Shown: positions 25,507 to 36,039 of the stretch, piece after piece | How the letters are laid out: each line of letters starts with the position of its first letter | How positions within the stretch are numbered: position 1 is the stretch's first letter | NCBI GenBank assembly: GCA_050084515.1 | Contig: CM114275.1 | Coordinates: 1,798,001-1,862,000, forward strand | Length of the DNA stretch: 64,000 nucleotides | Source of the DNA: Blasia pusilla | Lineage: Eukaryota; Marchantiophyta; Marchantiopsida; Blasiales | Direction: 5' to 3' | Made by a program: the position numbers and the translations under genes | Notes under the pieces: model-generated | Told to the model about the DNA's origin: nothing | The model's database searches: none | The model's input: the letters and a program-made list of their open reading frames with translations, nothing else

Positions 25507-27295
25507 AATACTGCATTAGATGCTGCATCCGTGTCTACTACACGCGATGTAGATGCCTCAGTCCCCACTTTCGACTCAATAGGCTGCGTAGGAACCATGG
25601 ATGGAGTCCTAAGCACCTCAGACAGCCTAGCCTGCCTCCCAGCCTCACCCCTCTGTGGGTCCAACTCCACAGTAGCACCACATGGCTCTGACGCTCGAGT
25701 GGCTCCTCTCGTAATTGCAGTTGATGCCTTAACCTGTGATGCAGTCACCATATAAGAGAGATCATCCCCTCCATAAGAGGTGGAAGCCACTGCTCCCGAA
25801 CCTGATCTATGTTGGATACCAGCCATAGTAGCCAACTTATGCTCCAACTGCTCAATCCTGGCAGCCATAGGTGACTCTGTCGTAGTTGTAGGGGTGGCCA
25901 CCGTAGGCTCTCCAACCACTTGTCCACCTCTACCACCCCTACCACCTCTACCACCTTGGCCTCTCGGAGCTACTCCACCACGGCCGCGGCCTGATCTCAA
26001 CTCTCGATGAAGATCAAAGCAACGCTCTCGAGGATGACCTGATCTCCCGCAATGATCACATTGAGTTGGGGCCGACTAAGGCCCATCCTCCAAAGTCCAT
26101 CTCCCATCCTCTTGGGGACAAAACTTCCTAACATGATCACCTCCACATGTCCAACATGACTGTCCTTGCTGCGGGGCAGCAAATGAAGGCAATGGTCTCT
26201 GCGTAAGTGTCCCTCTAGGACCTGAGTGAGGTTGTGTGTACCCCCCACGACTCCCACTACTACTACCACCACCACTACTACAAGACTGTGAGGTGGGCTG
26301 CTGAACACGAGAAGTAGTAGTTGTATCCCTACTAAATGCGGATGTCACCACTCTCTCCTTCACCATGTTAAGCTCAATCTTCTCAGATAGAGCAAACACA
26401 TGGGTCAATGTGGGTGAATCATCACTCATAAGAGTAGCATCACGCATCGTACCGTCTTGGCGCAACTCTCTCGTCCAAGATCCCATACCAAAATTGATTG
26501 CTCGAGCCTCGTCACACCTGGGTAATGAAATCAGCGTCGATACAGTGTATGCCTCACGAAGACTCTCACCAGTCTTTCGCTCAAATTCTTGAAGACTCTC
26601 GACTTCTCTGTCTTCACTCCCGATAGTTCTTCTTCAACCTCTTGAAGAACTCAGATTCGGCTGAACGATGGTGGGGCACTAGTACCTCCACTAGTACCCC
26701 ACCGATACCTCCATGGGTACCTCCTCATTGGTACCCCCACCGGCTCGCACTGCACCACTCAACGTCGGGTTGGCTGGCATAGTAGGAGCACTACTACCAA
26801 TACCACCATGGGTGATAGACACGTAACTTGGAGACCAATATTGTCTCCACGCCTTAATCTCAGCAACATGGTCCTTCCTAAACTCATGGTAATCATCCAT
26901 GGGTGGTCCTCTCAAGTCTTTGAAACAAACCCCTTCCAAGCCAAGAAGGGTGTAAACAACGTGGCGTTTCGCAACATCTGCATATCACACCACGTCTCAA
27001 ACTCCTGCATAAAGTCCTCCAACTCAATGGTGCCCACTGTACCCGAGTATTGTCGTGGGCCCTTCATGGCCTCATATATCCCGTCCATGTCCCAAATCAA
27101 TGGAGCTGCAACACTTGATAACAACGTAGAAGACTCGGTGTTTGGAACACCCTCGTCCTCCTCTTCATCAATCGTCGGAAGTGGAAAAGGTAGCCGATAC
27201 CTCAATCCACTGCGTGTAAAACCACCACTGTCCGCACCACGGTCCTCAACCAGAGAGCTCCGTGATGACCAACGCCGATGCTGCACCACCACCAA
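25455..27295 (-). pseudogene. Gag of copy A with two zinc knuckles
   Basis: Nucleocapsid precursor that would package element RNA. The N-terminal part has PLIWDMDGIYEAMKGPRQYS and TIELEDFMQEFETWCDMQ; the next part, PPMDDYHEFRKDHVAEIKAW, is in another frame. Some 200 nt around 26490-26690 are degraded. The C-terminal part has a first knuckle CWTCGGDHVRKFC (Cx2Cx3Hx4C) and, after an in-frame TAG at 26076-26078, a canonical second knuckle CDHCGRSGHPRERC (Cx2Cx4Hx4C). A Gly/Arg-rich stretch (GGRGGRGGRGG) comes next, then a coiled segment MAARIEQLEHKLATM. Confidence 0.8.
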
Positions 27296-27800
27296 ATTAC
27301 CACCACTAAGTAACCAAGTGACGTCGATGTCGTTGTACTATTCTAGCTCTACTAGCTATGGGTGTAGGCAACCTAACCTGTCATCACCACGAGAAGCCTC
27401 CCACGGTCTACTGGTCATCGCTCCTAGCCTCACTACTGGTAGCACACAGGAATAACACTACTCTGAAAATCAGCGTCAACCCTAACAATGGGCGCGCAAG
27501 CAAGAAGCAGCGATGGAGGGGATCCAAACACAGGAAGTCCAACAACAATCCTCCAATCCCAAATGGAAATCAAGGTAACACAATCCACCAAACGTGGCGC
27601 CCCTTGAAGCCACAAAACCCACCACACAATTCTAACGCAATAGCTACTCCGCCGCGGGGTCGATGACGTGCTAGTCAAACTCGCAACACCTAAAAATATC
27701 ACCTGCATGGAGAGGCTACACCGTACTATGCGCTAGAGGTCCATCAACCAAAAACCTGAGATGCATAGAGTGCCTAAAACCTCTCCGAACAGCACCAAAT

Positions 27801-27899
27801 GAGCTACACCAGTGTTTACACTCGCATAGTTAAGAACTCAGCAGTTAAGCGTCTTCCAGGCAGAATAGCCCAAAGATGGGTGACCAGTTATGCAACACT
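27801..27899 (+). pseudogene. 5S rRNA-derived sequence with intact internal promoter boxes
   Basis: Reads like a diverged plant 5S rRNA gene on the plus strand: CTACACCAG, AAGAACTC, then A-box GCAGTTAAGCG (27841 on), then C-box GATGGGTGACC (27875-27885), then GCAACAC near the end. From the A of AGTTAAGCG to the G of GATGGGTGACC is 32 nt, the same as in plant 5S genes. The flanking parts match less well, so it is not a functional rRNA gene. Cassandra-type TRIM retrotransposons carry such 5S-derived segments in their LTRs; this may be one, inserted in the gypsy leader. Confidence 0.75.
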
Positions 27900-27935
27900 C
27901 AAATCACAAATCCTGCAAAAACTACCTCACGCCCA

Positions 27936-27959
27936 AGCAAGCAAGCTAACTTGCTTGCT
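27936..27959. other. Perfect 10-bp-stem hairpin next to the 5S-like module
   Basis: AGCAAGCAAG, loop CTAA, CTTGCTTGCT. It lies about 37 bp downstream of the 5S-like segment. Its role is unknown. Confidence 0.5.
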
Positions 27960-28785
27960 CCTTGCTCCTTACTCCCCGTCTCATGCCCACTCGCCCCAAG
28001 CTACCACGAGTTGCCTCGAAGCCTCAAAACGCCGAGAAATGCCCCGTTCGCCACGCTTCGCCATGCTTCGCTATGGAGAGAGGCCCAACCAGGGCGCCCC
28101 CAATGAGATAGGCGTCTCCAAAAATGAATGAGTCACCAACCAACCAGCCCCTCCGATCCGGTGTCCACCATAGCCAGACCTTGAGCTACTCCGCAAAATT
28201 TCGATCAGCAATTACTCCACAAATCCTCAACCAAAATTGAATCTGTTTCAATCAGAATTCAATTGATCACCATAGCTATCTCTCCACAAAAAATCAGCTA
28301 CAACCGAGCTCTGTAATGGAGCTAAAAATCAAACAAACTTGCTGCCCATACACCTCCAGAATCGCAAATCCGACAGCGCTTCCGCCCAGTTTCATGCACG
28401 TAGAAATCCGCAACGCTCCACACACTTGAGCAGATAGCTTTACATGAGATCAAAATACAAGGAGCAACAAGAACCTCTCACCCGATCTGGATGAACTTCA
28501 ACAGAGCTTCCGCATTCCAAGCTCTCCACATCAGAAAACCGTCGAACACGAACCAGAATCTTCAATCCTTGATAACTTCCAACTCCCTTGATGAAATATG
28601 GCGATCTAAAGCACGTTGGAAAGCTCTCAGCAAGGCTCTTCTTTCCCAACCAACCACGCACCAGATTCACACCTCCAACATAGGCCACAAGCCACGAACA
28701 TCCACGGCTGAGTACACAATCAGCCCTAACCTGGTCCTACTGATCCACAATCGAAGCTACCATCGATCTGCTTGAGTTTTTTGAG

Positions 28786-30133
28786 TGAAATCCGTGAAAG
28801 ACCTAGTGTCATAAAACACGTATATAATCTCATACAATCGAGCCAAACCCACTCCATGATGGGAGAATCTAGGTCGAAGCTTGCAGGAAACACCATAGCC
28901 AAGAGCTCGACTCACTACCAAGGCTAACTCCCAACGCAACAGGCTCAACTCAAAGAACCGACTGTTCTTTGGGTGCACTCCACACTATATCCTCCAACCT
29001 AAGAGCGGGCCCTACTGGGAAAGTCACCCCCAACCCTATGTATGAAACCGCATCTCTACCTAGCCACTACCGTCCTACATAAGGTATGGCCTCTAAGTGT
29101 CGCGACCCTCATGACCAAACAAGTGCCAAGCGGAACATCGGAACATTAGCGGGCTCACGCTAAGATGGTTTGCGCATTGGAGTTGTCTCAAAGAGGAGAC
29201 AAGAGACGAGATGCGAGTGAGGAGTCGCGTTTCAGATGTTATGGTCGCGACTGAGAAACCTGGACCAAACGCGGAATGAGACTTGAAAGAAGTCGAGTCT
29301 AGGAAGTGGGCTGCCAAAGGAAAGATCCGGATTAAGAACGCCACTAGCGTTTGAGAGTTTCCAACTGTATTTATGGCCATAACTTTTAGCGCCAAGATGC
29401 GTTTGGAACAAATAAGGATGCGTTGGAAAGCTTATGGAGAGCCGGTCCAAACGCACCAAAGATCGCTGCAAACGCATAAGCATCGGCCGAGATACAACCG
29501 AAAAGACTGTAAGTTGAGTCGGGTTGAGGGCCACAATGAAGGGCCCGACCCTCTTTTCCCAAAGGGGAGGGGTTATTGGAGAACCCCAGAAGTACTAGTG
29601 AGGGGGAAGGTCTCCGAGAGTGCTTGGAACCCAAACCCCACTTTGGGCGCCGCGGGGCGCTCAAGGGCATGGAACGGAACGCAAGTTTGGGGGTTGGGTT
29701 GGAAAACCTGCACCAAGTCTATTGAGATCCCTCTTGGATTCCACCCCGCGACTCAATTACTTGGGTCTCGGTTGGAACTCACCCGAGGACCGTTGAACAG
29801 TTGGGATCGCTAGGCGAGCAAGTGCCTTTTCAGATCCCTGGACTAACCAGGAAGTCTGTTCCAAGTCTTGAAGGACTTGCCATGTTTGGGAAACTAGGAA
29901 CTAAGGAAGGTTGAGCTTGATGAGATGCCGAGTTGAGGACTCGGTGGGTTGGAACGCTGGTTGACCCAGACCCGACTAACGAGAATGCGTGTTTGGGTGC
30001 AGATCAGCGATGAGTTCGTGACCTACTGAACGTACGCTTCCGCAACACTAAAGATTGACGTTCAAGGAGAGTAGGGACGCGACACCTCTACAAGCACATT
30101 ATACTCTACGACATAATCCGTATGGTCATAACA
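28786..30133 (-). repeat. 5' LTR of copy A, interrupted by a solo LTR and truncated
   Basis: 28786-29097 together with 30085-30133 (361 bp) match the 3' LTR from its internal TGTCATGACC point to the terminal GGATTTCA. The first ~105 bp of the LTR are absent: at 30134 the sequence turns into copia gag. Confidence 0.75.
29098..30084. mobile_element. Solo LTR (TGTCGCG family), copy 1
   Basis: 987 bp, starting TGTCGCGACC and ending GGGACGCGACA, with a perfect 7-bp terminal inverted repeat. It is nested in the 5' LTR of copy A, and CCTCTA occurs on both sides of the insertion. It is very similar by eye over its whole length to 48011-49020. No polypurine tract or internal domain adjoins it, hence solo LTR. 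Open frames inside are not shared as proteins with anything I know. Confidence 0.75.
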
Positions 30134-32130
30134 CATGACTCTCATTCAACATGCAACCAATGCTACTGAGGCGTGGAACATTCTGAAGAATCAATATGAA
30201 ACGAGGAATGAGACTCAGATTCACAATCTAGAGAAGCAGCTTACATCCGAGAAATTTTCAAAAGGAGAAAGCGCAGAGCAATTTTTTGACAAGGATCAAG
30301 AATCTTCAAGATCAGATGGCGTCCGTAGGAATTTCAAAGTCTAGCGAAGATTTGGCACATCGGTGCATAAGGATTTTTCCTCTAAGGTATGACAGTTTGG
30401 TCATTACATTGAATACTCAAGTAAGACCCACCCCGCTTACTTTTGAAAATTTAGTGCAATGTTGGTAGAAGAGGAAATGCACTTCAAAGCAAGAGAGGGA
30501 AGTGATGCATTATTTACTGCCAACATCCAGAGAGGTAGAAATCAGGATTACAATTCAATTGTCAAGAAGAAATTTCCAAGGAAAGCCTTCAAATGCTTTT
30601 GTTGTGGTAAGCTAGGTCATCTTATCAAAGATTATAAAAAGAGGAGTAAGGATGAGAAGAACAGTTGTTTAAGACCTAAGAAAGAGTTTGGAAATTCTGT
30701 AGAACTAGGAGAACATGAAGTAGATGCTTGGGTTGCAATCAAAGAGTTTTGCACACAGGCAGAACATTCCACTAAGTCAAAGAGTGAAGATGCATGGGTG
30801 CTTGATAGTGGAGCATCTAGGCATATGACCAATCATAAGAATTGGTATAGCTCCTTACAGCCTCTACAAGAGCCCATCCTTGTTACTGTTGGGAATAATG
30901 CAAAGTGCCATGTAGAAGGAAAGGCATAATTTCTTCAGTCTCACAAAAAGGAGATGAAAAGAAGTTAATTGATGTATTGTACGTACCAGAGTTGAAGCGC
31001 AATTTGATTTCAGTAGCAATATTATGTGATCGTGACCTAGAAGTTTGTTTCAAGAAAATTGGAGCAATCATTGAGGATGCCAATGGGAAAGTAATGGATG
31101 AAGGTATACGACGTGGAAATATCTACGAGTTGTATGCTTTCACCACAAGTGTAGATACAAATCTTAGTAGCAGTAAGTTGTGGCATGAAAGATTTGGTCA
31201 CCTAAGCTTTCCCTTACTAAGTCAAATGCAGAAATCTGGCATGGTTGTTGATTTACCAACAATTTTTGGAGTGTCAGATACATGTGAAGCTTGTATGATG
31301 GGCAAGCAACACCGACAACCATTTCCACAAGAGTCCAGAAATAGAGCAAAGGCTCCTCTAGAGCTCATTCATGCTGACCTCTGTGGTAAAATGAGAACAT
31401 TAGCATTAGGTGGTTCTTCCTATTTCTTTTTAGTTGTCGACGATTATAGTAGAAAGACGTGGGTGTATTTCCTTCATGATAAGGCAAGTTCTTTTGGAAA
31501 ATTTAAAGTATGGCACAAGCTGGTTGAGAATGAGACAGGAAAGAAGGTACATAAGCTTTGCACCGATCGAGGAGGAGAAATCTTATCAACATAATTCAAC
31601 AAATATTTGGAGGAGCATGGAATCAAGCGACAATTAACCACGTCACATACACCACAACAAAATGGAGTTTTGAGATTCAAAACCGTATAGTGGTGGAGAT
31701 GGCAAGATGTATGATGAAAGCAAAAGGTTTGACAGAAGGATTTTGGGCTGAAGTTGTTAGTACTGCCGTTTATATTCTAAATAGAAGTGCTACAAAGTCA
31801 GTGCAAGGCATGACTCCTCATCAATCATACTCAAGTAAGGTACCATCAGTCCAACATTTCAAGACTTTTGGTAGTGAGTGCTTTGTACATATTCCTGAAG
31901 CATCCAAGACCAAGCTGGAGTCCAAGAGCATGAAGTGCATCTTTATGGGATACAGTGATGAGTCTAAAGAGATCCAATATCATTTTGTTTGTGAATTGAT
32001 CGAGAGAGAGGTTTTGAAGTTAGTCTATTGTCCAATAGAGGATAATCGTGCAGACATCTTCACAAAAGCTTTGAGCGGAGATCAACTTCACCGACATCTG
32101 AAGGGTCATGGCATAGGTCCAAGACAGTAG
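30134..32130 (+). pseudogene. Ty1/copia gag-pol remnant with internal deletion
   Basis: Gag (EAWNILKNQYETRNETQIHN), a zinc knuckle whose last Cys is Tyr (CFCCGKLGHLIKDY, 30594-30635), the protease motif AWVLDSGASRHMTNH, the pre-integrase domain LWHERFGHLSFPLLSQMQ, and the integrase with HADLCG and CTDRGGE. The integrase Glu region survives after a frameshift (EIQNRIVVEMARCMMKA). At about 31965 integrase (KCIFMGYSDESKE) is joined in frame to the end of RNase H (IQYHFVCELIE ... ADIFTKALSGDQLHRHLKGHGI). RT and most of RNase H are therefore missing. At least four frameshifts are present. The 5' end is cut at the junction with copy A. Confidence 0.9.
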
Positions 32131-32150
32131 TCCATATGAGAGTGGATATT

Positions 32151-32163
32151 GAGAGGGGGGGGG
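32151..32163 (+). other. Polypurine tract of the copia element
   Basis: GAGAGGGGGGGGG immediately before the TGTTGG start of the 3' LTR. Confidence 0.7.
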
Positions 32164-32699
32164 TGTTGGCTTCTCAACATCCACTTCTGTGAGCACCATT
32201 AATGTGATCGGCCCCCTTGTATGAGGAGAAGCCTAGATTGATGGTTCCGACTTAGACGTCGAAGGAGTCATAGTAATATGACGTAGGTGGTTTTAGGAGT
32301 AGCATTACTAGGATGATCTAACCCTATATTGCATCAGGGTGCGGGGAACCCTAATACGTCACGGGGGTCCGGGGGCGAAGCCCTTGGTATGCCAAAACAA
32401 CGTGGGGGTCCGCGTCGTCTTGGCATTTTTCTTCATTTCTCTTAATAGAAACAAAGAAAATTAGGTAAAACCCCTAATTTCCCGAGTAGTGAAATACTCA
32501 AGAGCCGCAACGGTAGCGCATTCTTGTATGTTGAGTTATCTCCATGTTCAGGTTTCATCAAAGCTCTTCTGTGAGCGCGTGGACGGACTAGGCCACTTTG
32601 TACCTCTAAGCTTTGTAAAGATTTCAGTGATTTCGTTACTTTGTGTTTTCTCACAAGAAGCTCAATGACTTCAAGTAGAGTCGGACAAGACACTTCACA
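32164..32699 (+). repeat. 3' LTR of the copia element
   Basis: Begins TGTTGGCTTCTCAACATCC right after the polypurine tract, as in most plant copia LTRs. The end is set at GACACTTCACA (32699), giving 536 bp. No 5' LTR remains for comparison, so the right border is tentative. Confidence 0.6.
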
Positions 32700-34751
32700 T
32701 TTTTATATTTTAGGCCTTGTTGATAAATGGAAGAAACTTGGGCGGCCAGCTCCATTATCGTGGAAAGATCTTGCAATATCCATTCCACATTTACGGTATC
32801 TTTAGGAAATATATACCAAGCTACTTGTTGAAGAGAGGTAATTCTCCCCTATGGTCAAGGAGGAATTCGCCAAATACATATAGACAAGGATGGGTTGTGC
32901 ACTTGCAATTCCATATTGTATTTGCATTTAGATTAATTTTGATATGGAGGATCTTTCATCTAGTCAATTAGTGGAACCATATGGTTGGAGAAGTGCATTG
33001 ATCAACCACAAATGTTGAGATGTTGATGGGATGCAAATAGTGTCACATAGAATCTGATTAAGACTCATTCTTCACTAGGAGAGAAATGGACAAGAATTCT
33101 TGTAGCTTTGATATTATATAGTTTGACACTTGAAATTTCAAGAATTTTAATTACCTCTTGAGTGCATAAAAATATAAATATGTTTAACACCGAAATTTTT
33201 GGGAAGTTTATTACCTCTCATATATGTAAAATAATATATATACTTTTGTGCTATTTGCATTGCGGCATGTTGGGAATATTCAACACTAGAAGAGTGGAAA
33301 GAGACAATTTTCAGAGTTTTTCCTCAAAAGGATGATAGTGTTTGTATTTTTTTTTTTAAATTCAACCTTGGTAGCGATTTTGATGGATATTCATAAAAAT
33401 ATTTTTGAAAAAATCCTAGGATAAATTAACTGGTTCTCTGTTTTTACTTTAGAGTTATGGGATCCTCAATAGACAATAACTTTGTTATTCACAAATTATT
33501 AAAGGAAAAGCTAAGAATAAAAAAATCTCCATATTTAAGTAGTAAAAAATACCTTCAACAAATAAATAATTAAACTACCCAAGATCTCTTACAAAATAGA
33601 AGCCCACGCACTAAAAATTTTGTTGAAAAATAACTAGGTTTTATTTGAAATTAGATTAAAATTCAAGTATTAAATTTAAAATAAATATACCTATTGATGT
33701 TTAGACCTTTTTATCTTAAATTATTGGTAATTTTTACAATAGCCAAAAGAATATCTTCTTAATAACTTATCTGTAGAAATTTTTTCACTTTTCTTCTTCT
33801 CACACACTGTCATTCAAGGATTTGTAAACAAAGAAAAGGGTTGAAGACCTTAGTCTTGGCCAAACATTGGACCCTCGAGATTGGACCTTTGGAGTCAAAC
33901 GTAGGAGGAGAACCATAGAGGAGGAGATGGAGCATCGTTGAAGGTTTTGCTTGTAACTATTTCAAGTGTGCTCCACTCTTTTAGATCTAAGATTCAACTT
34001 GTTCATCTCCTCGACCTTGAACTTTGGATTCTTCTTTTTTCCTCTCAAGTTGGGGTTTTCCAAAGTTCTTGGGATCAATGGATCTCCTTCTTCCTTGAAA
34101 ATGCTCATAGATCCCTAAACGCAAATTTAGGCACTGCACTCTTCTTATAGAGCGATTCGAGTTAGAATTTTTTCAAAAGATTCCTCTTGCTTTTCTCAAT
34201 CTTTAACTATTATCCGGCTCTAATATCATAACTTCATTCCTTCATATCAGCCATTGGTGGGAGGCTTTCACTTTCTTCTCACATCCTGGTTTTTGGTGTT
34301 TCCAATTTCATTTATAACTTTTCTCATTAAGTATAAATTTTTGGTGTGTTTAGTTGTATTTCGATCCTCTTGACGAGCTCATTCTTTTCATACCAAGTAG
34401 GTTTGTAGTTCTTCTTCCTTCAACACAAGCGCCTAGTTTGTGTTTGGATTTGTTTTAGATCAATAATTCATAAAGTCCTTTTCATCTACCCTTCAAATTA
34501 ATGATTAATGATTATTAATTAATAATTTGATTCATCTATATTCTAATGGGCAATCTTATATGTATAATAAGACAAAATAGCAAAAAGTTTGCAATCTTGT
34601 CCCTTAATTCATATTTGATGGGAAGGGAAAGTGAATTCAAACGGAATAGAAAATAATTTTTAGGGTAGTCATTAATATACCAAAATATTACTCATTTATT
34701 AATTATCAATGATTTAATTAATGAGTATTATTTTGATGGTAGGAGTAGGTA
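32700..34751. other. AT-rich gene-free region
   Basis: Long A and T runs and no supported coding frame. A 70-codon frame at 33938-34150 has no recognisable domain. I see no repeat structure worth naming. Confidence 0.55.
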
Positions 34752-35066
34752 CAAGGTTGCGTAGGGATAAAATCTGTGTCCGCGGACATATCCATGTCCG
34801 TACACTTATGTCCGTCCTATAAAAGGACTTGTCCACATGGTCTTCATCTTCCCCTTCTTTCTTATCCCCCCACTTGCCTTCGTGATCGGCACTTTCTCGT
34901 TTGGTCCTCATTTCTCCTCCACTCCCTCCTCTCTCATTACCCTCCCCGCCCTTGGCCTCTTACCCTTCCTTGCACCATGAACTATAAGTATGGACCCCAC
35001 CTTTTGCAATCCATATCTGTGGACATGTCCATATTTTGTCGTCCATGTCCGTTTTTGTACAACCAC
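34752..35066 (+). mobile_element. MITE, CAAGGTTG family, complete (Mutator-like)
   Basis: 315 bp, starting CAAGGTTGCG and ending GTACAACCAC, with short imperfect terminal inverted repeats. Subterminal palindromic blocks (GTCCGCGGACATATCCATGT near the left, GTGGACATGTCCATAT near the right) recur in all copies. The flanks GAGTAGGTA (34743-34751) and GAGTAAGTA (35067-35075) are a 9-bp target duplication with one mismatch, typical of Mutator-like elements. The middle is pyrimidine-rich and non-coding. Confidence 0.8.
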
Positions 35067-35724
35067 GAGTAAGTATTGTTTAAAATTTATGGGATTACTT
35101 AAGGGAGGGGGATATTATTTAAGGGAGTGGGATTACTTAAGGGATTAGGATATTATATACTTTTTTCATTTTCATTAATGAGTGGAAGTACTTAGAAGAA
35201 GAGTGGAATGTTATTCCTCGTTTAAGATTTAAGAAAGAAGATATTCTATTTAAATTTTAGAATATTGTAATTTAAAAATAATCATATTTATTAAAAAAAT
35301 TTGGAAAGAAAAGTAAATTTAATGGAAAATATTCGCAAGAGATATGATTTCATTAATTGATATTAACCATTGATATAGTTAGTAGATATTATTTTGGTTG
35401 GAAGAGTGGAAGGGGAAGGGCATGTATTGTTTAACTTTTTTGGAGGGATGAAATTATTTAGGGAAATTGTGTATTTCTCAAATTTAATTAAGGAGTGGAA
35501 ATATTTTAAAGAGTGAAACTTTATTACTCTTTTAAGATTTAAGAAAGTGGAAATTATATTGAAAAATTGAAATACAAATATTTCTAAATTATGAAAAATT
35601 CAGATAAAATCGTGTGCAACCACAAGCATGCTAACTAGTATTTAGTGAAGTGACTCTCGATTGTAAATTCTTCATTGCCTAATCTTATTCTCTTAATATA
35701 ATTATATTTCAAATGGATTCCACT
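35067..35724. other. AT-rich spacer between two MITEs
   Basis: No gene. Several similar phrases (GGGATTACTTAAGGGA, GAGTGGAA, TTAAGATTTAAGAAAG) recur within 35090-35560, suggesting an old local duplication. Confidence 0.4.
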
Positions 35725-36003
35725 CATGGATGTACAAAAATTGACATGGATTGCAAGAGATGGGATATATACCTAAAGCTTTATGACAGAAAGCAAGGTG
35801 GGGGCGGGTGGGGCAATAAAGGGGGCGGCAGTAGAGGTGGGGGAAGGAAGAAATGGGAAAATGCGGAACACATAGGAAAGTGGGGGGAATGGGAAAGAAG
35901 GGGGTTGGGGTCTCCATGGATAAGTCCTTCCATAGGACGAACAGACGTAATTCCATAGACATGCACATCTATGCAAACACGGACTTTGTCCACATACACC
36001 CTT
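35725..36003 (-). mobile_element. MITE, CAAGGTTG family, inverted copy with perfect 9-bp target duplication
   Basis: 279 bp, inverted relative to the copy at 34752. Read in reverse it begins AAGGGTGTATGTGGACAAAG, shows the GTCCGTG and AAGGACTTATCC blocks, and ends TTTTTGTACATCCATG. The flanks GATTCCACT (35716-35724) and GATTCCACT (36004-36012) are identical over 9 bp. Confidence 0.8.
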
Positions 36004-36039
36004 GATTCCACTACTTTCATTCTAGTTATTTTCCTAATA

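Larger units (their letters stand above)
27296..28785 (-). other. Leader region of copy A
   Basis: About 1.5 kb between gag and the 5' LTR without a supported coding region. It contains a plus-strand 5S rRNA-like module (27801-27899) and a hairpin (27936-27959). I could not place a primer-binding site: the bases after the 5' LTR (minus strand CTCAAAAAACTCAAGC) do not start with TGG. Confidence 0.6.
19516..30133 (-). mobile_element. Copy A: Ty3/gypsy retrotransposon carrying a cytosine-5 DNA methyltransferase and a PHD finger
   Basis: Minus-strand element with recognisable LTRs. Order on its coding strand: 5' LTR (30133-28786, interrupted by a solo LTR), long leader, gag, protease region, methyltransferase, RT, RNase H, integrase, PHD finger, polypurine tract, 3' LTR (19989-19516). 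Without the nested solo LTR it is about 9.6 kb. The domain order with integrase after RNase H is that of Ty3/gypsy. Several frameshifts, stops and small deletions show it is not autonomous. The 5' LTR lacks its first ~105 bp where it meets the copia remnant at 30133/30134, so no target duplication can be read. Confidence 0.9.

Noticed and set aside
27801-27899. Functional 5S rRNA gene
   Set aside because: Only the promoter boxes and their neighbourhood are well kept; the ends and several stem positions differ.
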